NCBI RefSeq assembly: GCF_030816965.1
Contig: NZ_JAUSYQ010000002.1
Coordinates: 3,567,001 to 3,631,000, forward strand
Source: Streptomyces canus
Lineage (GTDB): Bacteria > Actinomycetota > Actinomycetes > Streptomycetales > Streptomycetaceae
Length of the DNA: 64,000 nucleotides
Reading direction: 5' to 3'
In this document: one piece after another, positions 37,266-46,279 of the stretch
Numbering within the stretch: the first letter of the stretch is position 1
Layout of the letters: every line of letters begins with the position of its first letter
The notes under the pieces: model-generated
The model's database searches: none
Seen by the model: the letters and a program-made list of their open reading frames with translations, nothing else
Told to the model about the DNA's origin: nothing
Made by a program: the position numbers and the translations under genes

Positions 37266-38693
37266 ATGTACGTCGGTATCGATGTGGGCACGTCCGTCGT
37301 CAAGGCCGCCGCTTTCGACAGCGGGGGCCGTCAACTGGCCGTCGAGTCACGCCCGGTGGAGCTCTCCCTGCACGGCGGGTTCGTCGAGCAGGACATGGCG
37401 GAGGTCTACGACGCCGTCGTCGACGTCCTCGGCAAGCTGACCGGGCGGGTGCCGGAGCCGGTGGAGCTGGCCGGGCTGACCGGTCAGGGCGACGGGGTGT
37501 GGCTGGTCGACGAGGAGGGGCGGCCGGTGCGTTCGGCGCTGTCCTGGATGGACGGCCGGGCCCACGAACTGCTCGACCAGTGGCTGGCGGACGGCACGTT
37601 CGAGACGGTGTTCCGGCGGACCGGGGGCGCGATGTTTCCCGGCTCGCCGGGACCGTTGCTGGCCTGGCTCGACCGGTACGACCCGAAGTCCCTGGACGCC
37701 GCCGCGACCGCCGTGTACTGCAAGGACATGGTCTTCCAGCGGCTGACGGGTGCCGCGCGGGCGACGACGGACGTGTCGGACGCGTCCATGCCCTTCCTCG
37801 ATCCCCGGACACGGACGTACGACAACCGGGTGGTCGAGCTGCTGGGACTCACCCGTCGCCGGCGGCTGCTCCCCCCGATCGGCGACCCGATCGCCACGGG
37901 CGAGGCGCGGGGCGAGGGGCTGCCGGCGGGGACGCGGCTCTCGAACGGGCCGTACGATCTGCCGGCCTGCGCGCTGGGCGCCGGGGTCACCGCGCCGGGC
38001 GACGGGCTCCTCATCGTCGGAACCTGTCTGGCCGCGCTCGTCGCCACCACCGAGCTGGACCTGACCGGGGAGCCGGCCGGGCTGTACATCTCCACCGACC
38101 GGCCCGGGCACCGGCTGCGGGCCATGCCGGCGATGGTCGGGACGGCGGCGCTGGACTGGGTGCTGTCGACCACGGGCGTCACACACGCGGAGGTCGACGA
38201 CCTGCTGGCGGCGACCCCGCCGGGGGCGCACGGGGTCCGGGTGCTGCCGTACTTCGCTCCCTCCGGGGAGCGGGCTCCCTTCGTCGAGCCCCATCTGCGG
38301 GCCGAGCTCAGCGGGGTCTCGCTGGAGACGACCAAGGCGGATCTGATCCGGGCGACCTGCGAGGGGATCGGGTACGCGGCCCGGCACTGTCTGGAGGCGG
38401 CCGGGCTGACGGGGTCGTTGGCCGTGTGCGGCGGGGGGACGCGGAGTTCCGCCTGGATGCGGTTGCTGGCCGATGTGCTCGGACGGCCGTTGCGGGTCGT
38501 GGAGGGGGAGGTGGGAGCCCGGGGCGCGGTGCTGGCCGCGGCGGAGCGGTACGGGGTTTCGCTGGACTCGGGTGTCTGGACCGAACCTACGGCGATCGTC
38601 GAGCCGGATCCGGAACGGGCCGCGTCCTACGCGAAGGGGTACGAGGAGCATGTGGAGCGGTTGGCTGTGGCGCGGGGCAAGACCGGACGTTAG
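37266..38693 (+). CDS. FGGY carbohydrate kinase, erythritol-kinase-like
   Basis: 475 aa. The phosphate loop is YVGIDVGTSVVKAAAFD. AGLTGQGDGVWLVDEEG, VYCKDMVFQRLTGAARATTDVSDA and VCGGGTRSSAWMRLLADVLGRP match the EryA-like branch of FGGY kinases (GQGDG and CKD blocks) better than xylulokinase. It probably phosphorylates a tetritol, pentitol or ketose. It follows the dehydrogenase gene by 13 bp. Together with the divergent kinase and phosphatase it forms a compact catabolic module without a visible transporter, isomerase or aldolase. Confidence 0.85.
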   Translation: MYVGIDVGTSVVKAAAFDSGGRQLAVESRPVELSLHGGFVEQDMAEVYDAVVDVLGKLTGRVPEPVELAGLTGQGDGVWLVDEEGRPVRSALSWMDGRAHELLDQWLADGTFETVFRRTGGAMFPGSPGPLLAWLDRYDPKSLDAAATAVYCKDMVFQRLTGAARATTDVSDASMPFLDPRTRTYDNRVVELLGLTRRRRLLPPIGDPIATGEARGEGLPAGTRLSNGPYDLPACALGAGVTAPGDGLLIVGTCLAALVATTELDLTGEPAGLYISTDRPGHRLRAMPAMVGTAALDWVLSTTGVTHAEVDDLLAATPPGAHGVRVLPYFAPSGERAPFVEPHLRAELSGVSLETTKADLIRATCEGIGYAARHCLEAAGLTGSLAVCGGGTRSSAWMRLLADVLGRPLRVVEGEVGARGAVLAAAERYGVSLDSGVWTEPTAIVEPDPERAASYAKGYEEHVERLAVARGKTGR

Positions 38694-38706
38694 CCGCGGG
38701 TTTCGT

Positions 38707-38762
38707 CGTGTGGTCGCGCCCGCGTGGCGGGAGCCGCATGTCGAGACAGCCCCGCGCACCTG
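38707..38762 (+). repeat. Dispersed Streptomyces intergenic repeat, copy B
   Basis: Second copy of the element at 6051-6120, same orientation: TGGTCGCGCCCGCGTGGCGG, then GAGCCGCATGTCGAGACAGCC and CCGCGC. It ends immediately before the ribosome site of the small zinc-ribbon gene, so it forms part of that gene's upstream region. Confidence 0.7.
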
Positions 38763-38777
38763 AGTGGCTGGAGCAAC

Positions 38778-38984
38778 ATGGTGTTCATGCGGTGCTCGAA
38801 CTGTGGTGGGACGCTTCAGGAGTTTCGGGCGCTCACCGACGAGGAGCAGAAGTTCGTACGGGAGCACAAGCCCAGGCACACCCGCCTGGGCGCGTACTAC
38901 CGATGTGCCCGTGAAGGGTGTCTGCGATATCAGCGGCTCGGGAATCAGAACGACGGGGCCTCCTTCCCCGAGCCGCAGAAGTGA
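38778..38984 (+). CDS. Small zinc-ribbon protein
   Basis: A 68-aa protein, MVFMRCSNCGGTLQEF...YYRCAREGCLRYQRLG. Two Cys pairs (C-x2-C near residue 6 and C-x4-C near residue 45) form a probable zinc ribbon. ATG 38778 has GGAG 5 nt upstream; a longer frame from 38724 would run through the intergenic repeat and is less likely. No known function; such ribbons often bind nucleic acid or a protein partner. It is convergent with the DsbA-like gene. Confidence 0.75.
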   Translation: MVFMRCSNCGGTLQEFRALTDEEQKFVREHKPRHTRLGAYYRCAREGCLRYQRLGNQNDGASFPEPQK

Positions 38985-39647
38985 TCACAGGTTGCTGAAG
39001 TCCGGACCCTTCGTACGCGTGCGCTTGAGCTCGTAGAAGCCCGGGACCGACGCCACCGCGAGCGTGCCGTCCCACAGCCTGGCCGCGTCCTCGCCCTTGG
39101 GGGCCGGGGTGACGACCGGGCCGAAGAAGGCGATCTGCTCGCCGTCCGCGCCGGGGACCGCGATGACCGGGGTGCCGACCTCCTGGCCGACCTTGTCGAT
39201 GCCCTCCTTGTGGGAGGCCCGCAGTTCGGCGTCGAACTCGAAGTCCTTCTGGTCGAAGTACTCGATCAGGTCGGCGGGCAGGCCGACCTCCGCCAGGGCG
39301 CCTTCGACGGCCTCGCGCACCGGGCCCTGACCCTCGTTGTGGATACGGGTGCCGAGCGCGGTGTACAGCGGGCCGAGGATGTCGGAGCCGTGCTTCTGCC
39401 AGGCCGCGGTGACCACCCGGATCGGCTGCCAGGCCTTGGTCTCCAGCATCTCCCGGTACTCCTCGGGCAGCTGGTCGATCTTGTCCTCGTTCAGCACCGC
39501 CAGGCTCATGATGTGCCAGCGCACCTCGATGTCCCGGACCTTCTCCACCTCCAGGACCCAGCGGGAGGTCATCCAGGCCCAGGGGCACAGCGGGTCGAAC
39601 CAGAAGTCGACGGGGGTCTTGCCGGAGGTGTTCGCGGTCTCGGACAT
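38985..39647 (-). CDS. DsbA-like mycothiol-dependent reductase family protein
   Basis: 220 aa, thioredoxin-fold protein without a signal peptide. The active-site segment is DFWFDPLCPWAWMTSRW, giving CPWA where mycobacterial Rv2466c has CPWC, so only one redox Cys is present. That suggests mixed-disulfide (mycothiol) chemistry rather than an intramolecular disulfide. VGTPVIAVPGADGEQIAFFGPVV holds the cis-Pro loop. The start is ATG 39647, with AGGAG 5 nt upstream. It is divergent from the aminopeptidase N gene, a neighbourhood usual in Streptomyces. Confidence 0.88.
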   Translation of the reverse strand: MSETANTSGKTPVDFWFDPLCPWAWMTSRWVLEVEKVRDIEVRWHIMSLAVLNEDKIDQLPEEYREMLETKAWQPIRVVTAAWQKHGSDILGPLYTALGTRIHNEGQGPVREAVEGALAEVGLPADLIEYFDQKDFEFDAELRASHKEGIDKVGQEVGTPVIAVPGADGEQIAFFGPVVTPAPKGEDAARLWDGTLAVASVPGFYELKRTRTKGPDFSNL

Positions 39648-39783
39648 GGGTCTCCTAGAAAAGTGTTCGTTGCAACCCGCAACACCGCTCGTCACCCACC
39701 CCATTCCCGGCTGACCGATGTCAGGAGCACATGGCAGGATCGAGCCTGTCCGCATGCTGAACACACCCGAGGGAGTACCGCTC

Positions 39784-42369
39784 GTGCCCGGTGAGAATCT
39801 GTCCCGCGACGAGGCCCGGGAGCGGGCCGCCCTGCTGTCCGTCGACGGGTACGACGTGTCCCTCGACCTGCGCTCGGCGGTCGGCGACCAGGCCGGGGAC
39901 GGCCCGCGCACCTTCCGGTCCGTGACCACGATCCGCTTCCGGTGCAACGAGCCGGGGGCCACGAGCTTCGCGGACCTGATCGCGCCGAGCGTCACGGCGG
40001 TCTCGCTGAACGGCCGGGACCTCGACCCGGGCGCGGTCTTCGACGGCTCCCGGATCGCTCTGGAGGACCTGGCAGCCGACAACGAACTGGTCGTCGACGC
40101 CCAGTGCGCCTACTCCCGCACCGGCGAGGGCATGCACCGCTTCGTCGATCCCGAGGACGGCGAGGTCTACCTCTACACGCAGTACGAGCCGGCCGACTCG
40201 CGCCGCGTCTTCGCGAACTTCGAGCAGCCGGACCTCAAGGCGCCCTTCCGCTTCGAGGTGCGGGCGCCGCAGGGATGGGTGGTCTGGAGCAACGGGGTCG
40301 GCTCGGAGAGCGGCGGCGTGTGGCAGTTCGCGGAGACGAAGCCGATCTCGACGTACATCACGTGCGTGGTGGCGGGTCCCTATCACTACGTGACGGATTC
40401 CTACGAGCGGGTCCTCGACGACGGCACGCGTCTGGAGATTCCCCTCGGCGCCCTGTGCCGCAAGGGGCTCGCCCCCCACTTCGACTCCGACGACGTCTTC
40501 CTGGTCACCAAGCAGGGCCTGGACTTCTTCCACGACCACTTCGACTATCCGTACCCCTTCGGGAAGTACGACCAGGCGTTCGTGCCCGAGTACAACCTCG
40601 GCGCGATGGAGAACCCGGGGCTCGTCACCTTCCGCGAGGAGTTCATCTTCCGGGGCAAGGTCACCCAGGCGTCCTACGAGGGCCGGGCCAACGTCATCCT
40701 GCACGAGATGGCGCACATGTGGTTCGGCGACCTGGTCACCATGGTCTGGTGGGACGACCTGTGGCTGAAGGAGTCCTTCGCGGACTTCATGGGCACCTTC
40801 GCCAACGTCGGCGCGACCCGCTTCACCGATGCCTGGATCACCTTCGCCAACCGCCGCAAGGCCTGGGCCTACCGCGCCGACCAGCTGCCCTCCACGCACC
40901 CCATCACCGCCGACATCCGCGACCTCCAGGACGCCAAGCTCAACTTCGACGGCATCACGTACGCCAAGGGCGCCTCCGTACTGAAGCAGCTCGTCGCGTA
41001 CGTCGGCCAGGACGCGTTCCTGGAGGGCGCGCGGCGCTACTTCAAGCGGCACGCCTACGGCAACACCCGCCTCGGCGATCTGCTGTCGGTGCTCGAGGAG
41101 ACCAGCGGGCGGGACATGGGCGCGTGGGCGCGGTCCTGGCTCCAGACGGCCGGGGTCAACTCCCTCACTCCGCAGGTGCTGTTGAGTGCCGAGGGGCGGG
41201 TCGACGAGCTGGCGGTCGTGCAGGAGGCGGCCGAGTCCCACCCGGAACTGCGGCCGCACCGGGTGGCGGTGGGCCTGTACCGGCGCGCCGGGGGCGGTGC
41301 GCTGGAGCGGTACGCGCGCGCGGAGGTGGACGTCGACGGCCCGCGGACGGTCGTGGCGGAGCTGGCCGGTGCCGAGGCGCCTGAGCTCGTGCTCGTCAAC
41401 GACGACGACCTGACGTACTGCAAGACCCGCTTCGACGCGGGCTCCCTGGAGACCCTGAAGTCGGGGCTCGGTGGCCTCACCGACCCGCTCGCCCGCGCCC
41501 TGTGCTGGTCGGCGCTGTGGAACATGACACGGGACGCGCTGCTCCCGGCCAGGGAGTTCATCGACATCGTGCTGCGCTTCGCGGGCCGCGAGTCCGACAT
41601 CGGCGTCCTGCAGATGCTGCACGCCTGGGCCGAGTCGGCGGTCGTGCACTACGCGGCGCCCGAGTGGCGGGACCGGGGTGCGGGGCTGCTCGCCGAGGGG
41701 GCCGAGCGGGAGCTGCTCGCCGCCGAGCCGGGCAGTGAGCAGCAGCTGGCGTGGGCGCGGTTCTTCGCGCGGACGGCCGAGAGCAGGGCCGGCCTGGACC
41801 TGTTGCAGGGCCTGCTGGACGGCACGGCGGCCATCGACGGGCTGGACGTCGACCAGGAGCTGCGGTGGGCGTTCCTGCAACCGCTGACCGTGTGGGGCCT
41901 GGCCGACGAGAAGGCGCTGGCCGCCGAACTCGCCCGCGACGACACCGCGTCCGGCAAGCGCCATCAGGTCCGCTGTCTGGCCGCCCGTCCGTCCGAGGCG
42001 GTCAAGGCGCAGGCGTGGGCGCAGGTCGTGGAGTCCGACGCGCTCTCCAACGCCCTGGCCGAGGCGACCATCTCGGGGTTCAACCAGCCGTCCCAGCGGA
42101 ATCTGCTGGAGCCCTACACGGAGAAGTACTTCGCGGTGATCGAGCGGGTCTGGCAGGACCGTTCGATCCAGATCGCGATGAACACCGTCTCCGGGCTGTT
42201 CCCCTCCCTCCAGGACTCGCGGACGACGCTGGACGCGGCCGACGCGTGGCTCGCGGCCCACGAGGACGCGGCGTCGGCGCTGCGGAGACTGGTGCTGGAA
42301 GGGCGGGACGATCTGGCGCGGGCGCTGCGGGGGCAGGAGTGCGATGCGCAGGCCGTCAACCACGGATGA
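39784..42369 (+). CDS. pepN: Aminopeptidase N, M1 family (first paralogue)
   Basis: 861-aa zinc metallopeptidase. The exopeptidase motif GAMEN is at 273-277 and HEXXH at 307-311 (HEMAHMWFGDL); the third zinc ligand is the Glu in WLKESFADF. The start is GTG 39784 (V-PGENLSRDEARERA), aligned with the start of the paralogue at 57600; upstream ATGs at 39718 and 39754 add unconserved residues. It differs from the second copy in having K for N before the zinc Glu (KESF against NESF) and GAMENP for GAMENA. A terminator follows at 42429. Confidence 0.94.
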   Translation: MPGENLSRDEARERAALLSVDGYDVSLDLRSAVGDQAGDGPRTFRSVTTIRFRCNEPGATSFADLIAPSVTAVSLNGRDLDPGAVFDGSRIALEDLAADNELVVDAQCAYSRTGEGMHRFVDPEDGEVYLYTQYEPADSRRVFANFEQPDLKAPFRFEVRAPQGWVVWSNGVGSESGGVWQFAETKPISTYITCVVAGPYHYVTDSYERVLDDGTRLEIPLGALCRKGLAPHFDSDDVFLVTKQGLDFFHDHFDYPYPFGKYDQAFVPEYNLGAMENPGLVTFREEFIFRGKVTQASYEGRANVILHEMAHMWFGDLVTMVWWDDLWLKESFADFMGTFANVGATRFTDAWITFANRRKAWAYRADQLPSTHPITADIRDLQDAKLNFDGITYAKGASVLKQLVAYVGQDAFLEGARRYFKRHAYGNTRLGDLLSVLEETSGRDMGAWARSWLQTAGVNSLTPQVLLSAEGRVDELAVVQEAAESHPELRPHRVAVGLYRRAGGGALERYARAEVDVDGPRTVVAELAGAEAPELVLVNDDDLTYCKTRFDAGSLETLKSGLGGLTDPLARALCWSALWNMTRDALLPAREFIDIVLRFAGRESDIGVLQMLHAWAESAVVHYAAPEWRDRGAGLLAEGAERELLAAEPGSEQQLAWARFFARTAESRAGLDLLQGLLDGTAAIDGLDVDQELRWAFLQPLTVWGLADEKALAAELARDDTASGKRHQVRCLAARPSEAVKAQAWAQVVESDALSNALAEATISGFNQPSQRNLLEPYTEKYFAVIERVWQDRSIQIAMNTVSGLFPSLQDSRTTLDAADAWLAAHEDAASALRRLVLEGRDDLARALRGQECDAQAVNHG

Positions 42370-42428
42370 CCTGTGGCCTGAGCTTGGGCTCCTGGTAGTC
42401 GTTACGAAATCCGTTCAATAGCGGCCGT

Positions 42429-42461
42429 AACCCCTGGTCCCGCCCGAATGGACCAGGGGTT
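42429..42461 (+). terminator. Terminator of the first pepN gene
   Basis: A perfect 12-bp inverted repeat, AACCCCTGGTCC / GGACCAGGGGTT, with a 9-nt loop and a TTTT tail, 60 bp past the stop. It is one of the few classical U-tract terminators in the window. Confidence 0.9.
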
Positions 42462-42575
42462 TTCGCTGCCTACTCGGCACCCGAACACCCGTCCTTTAGT
42501 GCCTCCTTGTCCGTATTTTTCGACAGGCGTGTAACAGCGGTTATCGGCCGGGCCGGACGCGGCAATCTCCGCTGC

Positions 42576-43634
42576 ATGAACCACAACGCCCCGCTCCCCC
42601 CGCTCTCCCCCCGCCCCCTGTGTCACCTCTCCGAGGTGCACCGCCGTGTCGTGACGGCCGGCCGGCTCCGTACGAGCGGTGTCTCGGTCGCCGAAGCGAA
42701 CGAGCAGTGCCGGCCCGGCGGCCCCTGGCAGCAGATCCTCCCGGGTGTCTTCCTGCTCCACCCGGGCCCGCCGACCAACGAGGAGCGCCTGCACGCGGTG
42801 CTGATGTACGCGGCACGGGAGCCCGCCGCCGGGGTCCCGGCGCAGCCGGGCACGGAGGAGCCGCACCGCCCGGTGTACGCGGAGGCGATGATCACCGGCC
42901 TCGCGGCGCTGAGGCTGCACGGCTTCCGCTCGACCCCGCCGCTGCTCTCCCTGGAGCGGATCGACGTCCTGGTCCCGAGGATGCGCCGGCTGCGCGCGGC
43001 GCGCGGCGCGCGGATCGTCCGCACGTCGGCGCTCCCGGCCGCCGAACAGGTCACCGGCGTCCCGGTCGCCCCGGTCCCGCGCGCCCTCGCCGACGCGGTC
43101 ACCGAACTGACGGACGCGGGCGCGGTACGCCGGCTGCTGACGGAGGCGGTCCGCGGCGGCCACTGCGAACCGGCCGCGGTCGTCCGGGCGCTGACCGAGG
43201 CCAGGCTGCTCGGTCGCCCGCACGTGGTGGACGCGGTGGACTCCCTGCTCGCCGAGGGCCGCGTCATCGCGGAGGACCGCCTGTACCGCATGGTCCACGA
43301 GTACGGCCTCCCGGACCCGGTGTGGAACGTGGATCTGAGGCTGCCGGGCGGGCCGCACCTGGGCGGCCTGGACGCGTACTGGCCGGAGCAGGCGGTGGCG
43401 GTCGAGCTCGACACCCGCGCGCCCCGGCAGGGCCACCGGCAGGACGACGACGCCCTCTGGTCCGAGTACGCCCGCAAGCGCGAACACCTGGAGCGCCTCG
43501 GCATCACGGTCGTCCACATCACCCCCCGCAAACTCCGGGACGCGATGGAACAACAGGCGACGGTGGTCCGTACGGCCCTCATGGCCTCCGGCGACCGGGA
43601 TCCCGCCGCGTATGTCGTGGTGCTGCCCCGGTAG
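42576..43634 (+). CDS. AbiEi-like / DUF559-like protein
   Basis: 352 aa. An N-terminal segment (about 15-60, VVTAGRLRTSGVSVAEANEQC...QQILPGVFLLHPG) resembles the winged-helix domain of type IV AbiEi antitoxins. The centre has ALRLHGFR and RIVRTSALP, and the C-terminal part GGLDAYWPEQAVAVELDTRAPRQGH has the D...E-x-D layout of DUF559/Vsr-like nuclease folds. No AbiEii nucleotidyltransferase gene is next to it, so it is not an obvious toxin-antitoxin pair. Such orphan proteins are frequent in actinobacteria and their function is unproven. Confidence 0.6.
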   Translation: MNHNAPLPPLSPRPLCHLSEVHRRVVTAGRLRTSGVSVAEANEQCRPGGPWQQILPGVFLLHPGPPTNEERLHAVLMYAAREPAAGVPAQPGTEEPHRPVYAEAMITGLAALRLHGFRSTPPLLSLERIDVLVPRMRRLRAARGARIVRTSALPAAEQVTGVPVAPVPRALADAVTELTDAGAVRRLLTEAVRGGHCEPAAVVRALTEARLLGRPHVVDAVDSLLAEGRVIAEDRLYRMVHEYGLPDPVWNVDLRLPGGPHLGGLDAYWPEQAVAVELDTRAPRQGHRQDDDALWSEYARKREHLERLGITVVHITPRKLRDAMEQQATVVRTALMASGDRDPAAYVVVLPR

Positions 43635-43664
43635 TGACGGACCGGAGCGGGATCAGGAGGGAGA

Positions 43665-43696
43665 GAGGAGGGGCCACGGCGCCGGGGCCCCTCCTC
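43665..43696. terminator. Bidirectional terminator
   Basis: A perfect 11-bp inverted repeat, GAGGAGGGGCC / GGCCCCTCCTC, with a 10-nt loop, between the convergent AbiEi-like and glycosyltransferase genes. Confidence 0.8.
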
Positions 43697-43713
43697 GTCG
43701 CGCGCGTGCGGCA

Positions 43714-44955
43714 CTAGAACAGGTCGGGCAGCGCGGGACGGAGGGCGCCCGCGGCGGCGCGGTCCAGCAGGGCCGCGTACGACGCGATCATCCTCGTACG
43801 GCTGAAGCGTTCGCGGTTCGCCGTGAGGGCCGGAGCGAGGTCGGCGCGTGCGGCCGCCGCCTGTGACCAGGCCACCGCGATCACCTCCGGGTCCGGGGCC
43901 GTGACCAGCCCGTGGCCCGCCACGATCGCCGCACTGTCGCCGACGTCCGTCGCCACCGGGACCGCGCCGCACATCATGCCCTCGATCAGGCACAGCGGGG
44001 CCGCCTCGCCCCAGGCGGAAGTCAGGGCGACGACGTCGGAGGCGGCGTACAGCATCTCCATGTCGCGCCGGACGCCCAGCAGGCGCACCCCCCGGTCCGA
44101 CAGGGCCGTCGCCCCTTGGAACGCCGTCGCGAGGTCCATGGTGAGCCCGGGGTTCCCCACCGTCATCCCCGCCCCGCACATCAGCACCTGCCCGTCCGGG
44201 ACCCGGCCGAGCCAGGCGCGGGCGGCGGCGAGCAGCAGAGGGACGTTCTTCATGCCGTCGTAACGGGCGGCGAAGACGACCACGGGGGCCGCGGGGTCGA
44301 TGCCGAGCTCCGTGCGGACCGCGAGGCGGCGGGCCGCGTCGGGGCGGAAGCTGAAGAGGTCGACGCCGTTGGGGATCACGTGGAGCAGGTCGGAGGGGAT
44401 CCCGGCGGCCCGGTACGCGGCCCGGGTCGACTCGGCGCAGCAGACGCAGGCGACGACCGTGCCGTCGGCGATGGCCGCCTTCAGTTCGTCGAGGGCGGCG
44501 CCCTGGTTCTCCGGGTCGGAGCGGTGCAGACAGACCACGACCGGACGGCGCGGCAGGCCCGCCTGGTTGAGCAGCGCCAGGGGCTGTTCCTTGAGGGAGA
44601 GGATGACATCGGCGCCGGCCGTCGCCCGGGCTGTTCCAGCCAGCTCCGGACCGGTGAAGTCGGCCGAAACGCCGTTGCCGTGGAACGTGCGGCCGAGGGA
44701 GGTGACGCCCACACCGGCCGCGGTCAGCGCCCGGTAGCAGGTGTCATCCTCCATCCGCTGCCGGGTCGCCTCCCGGTGGACCTCGCCGTGCAGGCTCAGC
44801 ACTTGATGGTGCTGGCCGCCCTCGGTGAGGCCCAGCACGATGTCGCTGTGCACGATCCGGGCCCCACCGGAGAAGAAACCCTCGTACACCGACAGCAATC
44901 GCAGTTCGCGTCCCGTACGCACACGACCACCCGCCTTGCACACAGATCGAGCCAT
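43714..44955 (-). CDS. Glycosyltransferase family 4 protein
   Basis: 413 aa, GT-B fold. HVIPNGVDLFSFRPDAAR is the inter-domain signature; VVVFAARYDGMKN and ASDVVALTSAWGEAAPLCLIEGMMCG (E-x7-E type) form the nucleotide-sugar site. There is no signal or anchor. The start may be ATG 44955 or the internal GTG 44919 (V-RTGRELRLLSVYEGFF). It probably transfers a hexose onto a lipid, glycan or small molecule. No other glycan genes are adjacent, so the acceptor is unknown. Confidence 0.85.
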   Translation of the reverse strand: MARSVCKAGGRVRTGRELRLLSVYEGFFSGGARIVHSDIVLGLTEGGQHHQVLSLHGEVHREATRQRMEDDTCYRALTAAGVGVTSLGRTFHGNGVSADFTGPELAGTARATAGADVILSLKEQPLALLNQAGLPRRPVVVCLHRSDPENQGAALDELKAAIADGTVVACVCCAESTRAAYRAAGIPSDLLHVIPNGVDLFSFRPDAARRLAVRTELGIDPAAPVVVFAARYDGMKNVPLLLAAARAWLGRVPDGQVLMCGAGMTVGNPGLTMDLATAFQGATALSDRGVRLLGVRRDMEMLYAASDVVALTSAWGEAAPLCLIEGMMCGAVPVATDVGDSAAIVAGHGLVTAPDPEVIAVAWSQAAAARADLAPALTANRERFSRTRMIASYAALLDRAAAGALRPALPDLF

Positions 44956-45041
44956 CCCCGTGAAGTGCGGGTTAGCCGATATGAGGCGGTACGGACGTTA
45001 CGTCCGGATGAACTGCGTGCTTCGTGTCCGCGTCGGTGCGA

Positions 45042-46181
45042 CTACTCGCCACAGAACTCCGCCTCGACGACCGCGTCGGTGTCCCCCGACCAGTCGCCAT
45101 TGAAGTTGAAGGCGACGGAGTGCCGGCCGTCGGCCGTGGTCACGGCCACGGAGTTCGAGCCGTGGATGCCGCCGTCGTGGCCCCAGACGTGGACCCCGCA
45201 GCTGAGCTCGCGGTCGATGAGACCGAGGCCGTATCCGGCGTTCGGGATGCCCTCGACGGGCACCGTGGTCTTCATCTCCTTCAGCTGCTTCGGCGGGAGC
45301 AGCCGGCCCTTCAGCAGGGCCGCGTAGAAGCGGTCCAGGTCGGCCGAGTCGGAGATCATCTCGCCCGACGAGGAGGCGAGGGAGGGGTTCAGCCTCGTGA
45401 CGTCGTACGTCGGCCCCGTCGCCGTCTGCGCCAGCTTGGAGTAGGCCCGGCTGCTGGGCTGCGGGACGGTGACACGGGTGCCCGGCACCGAGGTGGCGAT
45501 CAGGTGCAGCGGGTCGATGATGCGGTGCCGGATCTCCTCGCCGTACGACCGTCCGGTGACCTTCTGGATCACCATGCCGGCCACGACGTAGTTGGTGTTG
45601 GAGTAGTTCCAGGACGTGCCCGGCGCGAAGTCGGGCTGGTGGGCCATGGCGATCGCGACGAGCTGCTCGGGCGTCTTCGTGTCGTAACGGTGCTCGAGGA
45701 AGCCGTCCTTGAGGAAGTACGTGCGCCCGAAGGTCTCGTCCGCGGTGTAGGTGAAGATCCCGCTCGTATGGTTGAGGATCTGCCGGACGGTGATCCGGCT
45801 GCCGTCGTGGCCGTTGCCGTGGACCACGCCCGGCAACCACTTCTCCACCGTGTCGTCGAGCGACAGCCGCCCCTCCGCCTCCAGTTGGAGCAGCACGGTG
45901 GAGACGAAGGTCTTGGTGATGCTGCCGACGCGGTAGCGGTCGTCCGCCGAACGCGGCGCGTGCGTCTTGAGGTTGCCGACCCCGGCGGTGGTCGACCAGG
46001 TGCTCCCGCCGTCCTTCGCCGTCAGCGTCACACCCGGGACGCCGTCCCGCACCGCGGCGCGGACGGCCTTCCGGGTGGCGTCATGGCCGCCGTCCCCGGC
46101 TCCGGCCGCCATCGCCGGCGCGGCGAAGCCCGCCGTGAGCGCCACCGCCGCCGTCGCCACCACTGTCGTACGTACCGTCAT
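45042..46181 (-). CDS. Secreted serine hydrolase, class C beta-lactamase / D,D-peptidase fold
   Basis: 379 aa. A Sec signal peptide covers about 1-26 (ATAAVALTAGFAAPAMA-A). SxxK is at residues 87-90 (GSITK), YxN in NYSNTNY and HxG in WGHDGG; these are the motifs of Streptomyces R61-type D-Ala-D-Ala carboxypeptidase. ATG 46181 has AGGGGGAAG upstream. It probably trims peptidoglycan stem peptides outside the cell, though esterase or lactamase activity is possible. Confidence 0.88.
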   Translation of the reverse strand: MTVRTTVVATAAVALTAGFAAPAMAAGAGDGGHDATRKAVRAAVRDGVPGVTLTAKDGGSTWSTTAGVGNLKTHAPRSADDRYRVGSITKTFVSTVLLQLEAEGRLSLDDTVEKWLPGVVHGNGHDGSRITVRQILNHTSGIFTYTADETFGRTYFLKDGFLEHRYDTKTPEQLVAIAMAHQPDFAPGTSWNYSNTNYVVAGMVIQKVTGRSYGEEIRHRIIDPLHLIATSVPGTRVTVPQPSSRAYSKLAQTATGPTYDVTRLNPSLASSSGEMISDSADLDRFYAALLKGRLLPPKQLKEMKTTVPVEGIPNAGYGLGLIDRELSCGVHVWGHDGGIHGSNSVAVTTADGRHSVAFNFNGDWSGDTDAVVEAEFCGE

Positions 46182-46279
46182 GTCTTCCCCCTGTTCGGGC
46201 ACGCTCGGCGAGCGTGATCGGCGGGAGAGACCCGCGTCGGCGGGGGAAGGTTGAAATGATCAGAAGAGTTGATCCGTTT

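Noticed and set aside
39718..39783. Earlier ATG starts (39718, 39754) for the first pepN
   Set aside because: The paralogue at 57600 begins with the same V-PG-NL-RDEAR segment, supporting GTG 39784, and the upstream codons are not conserved.
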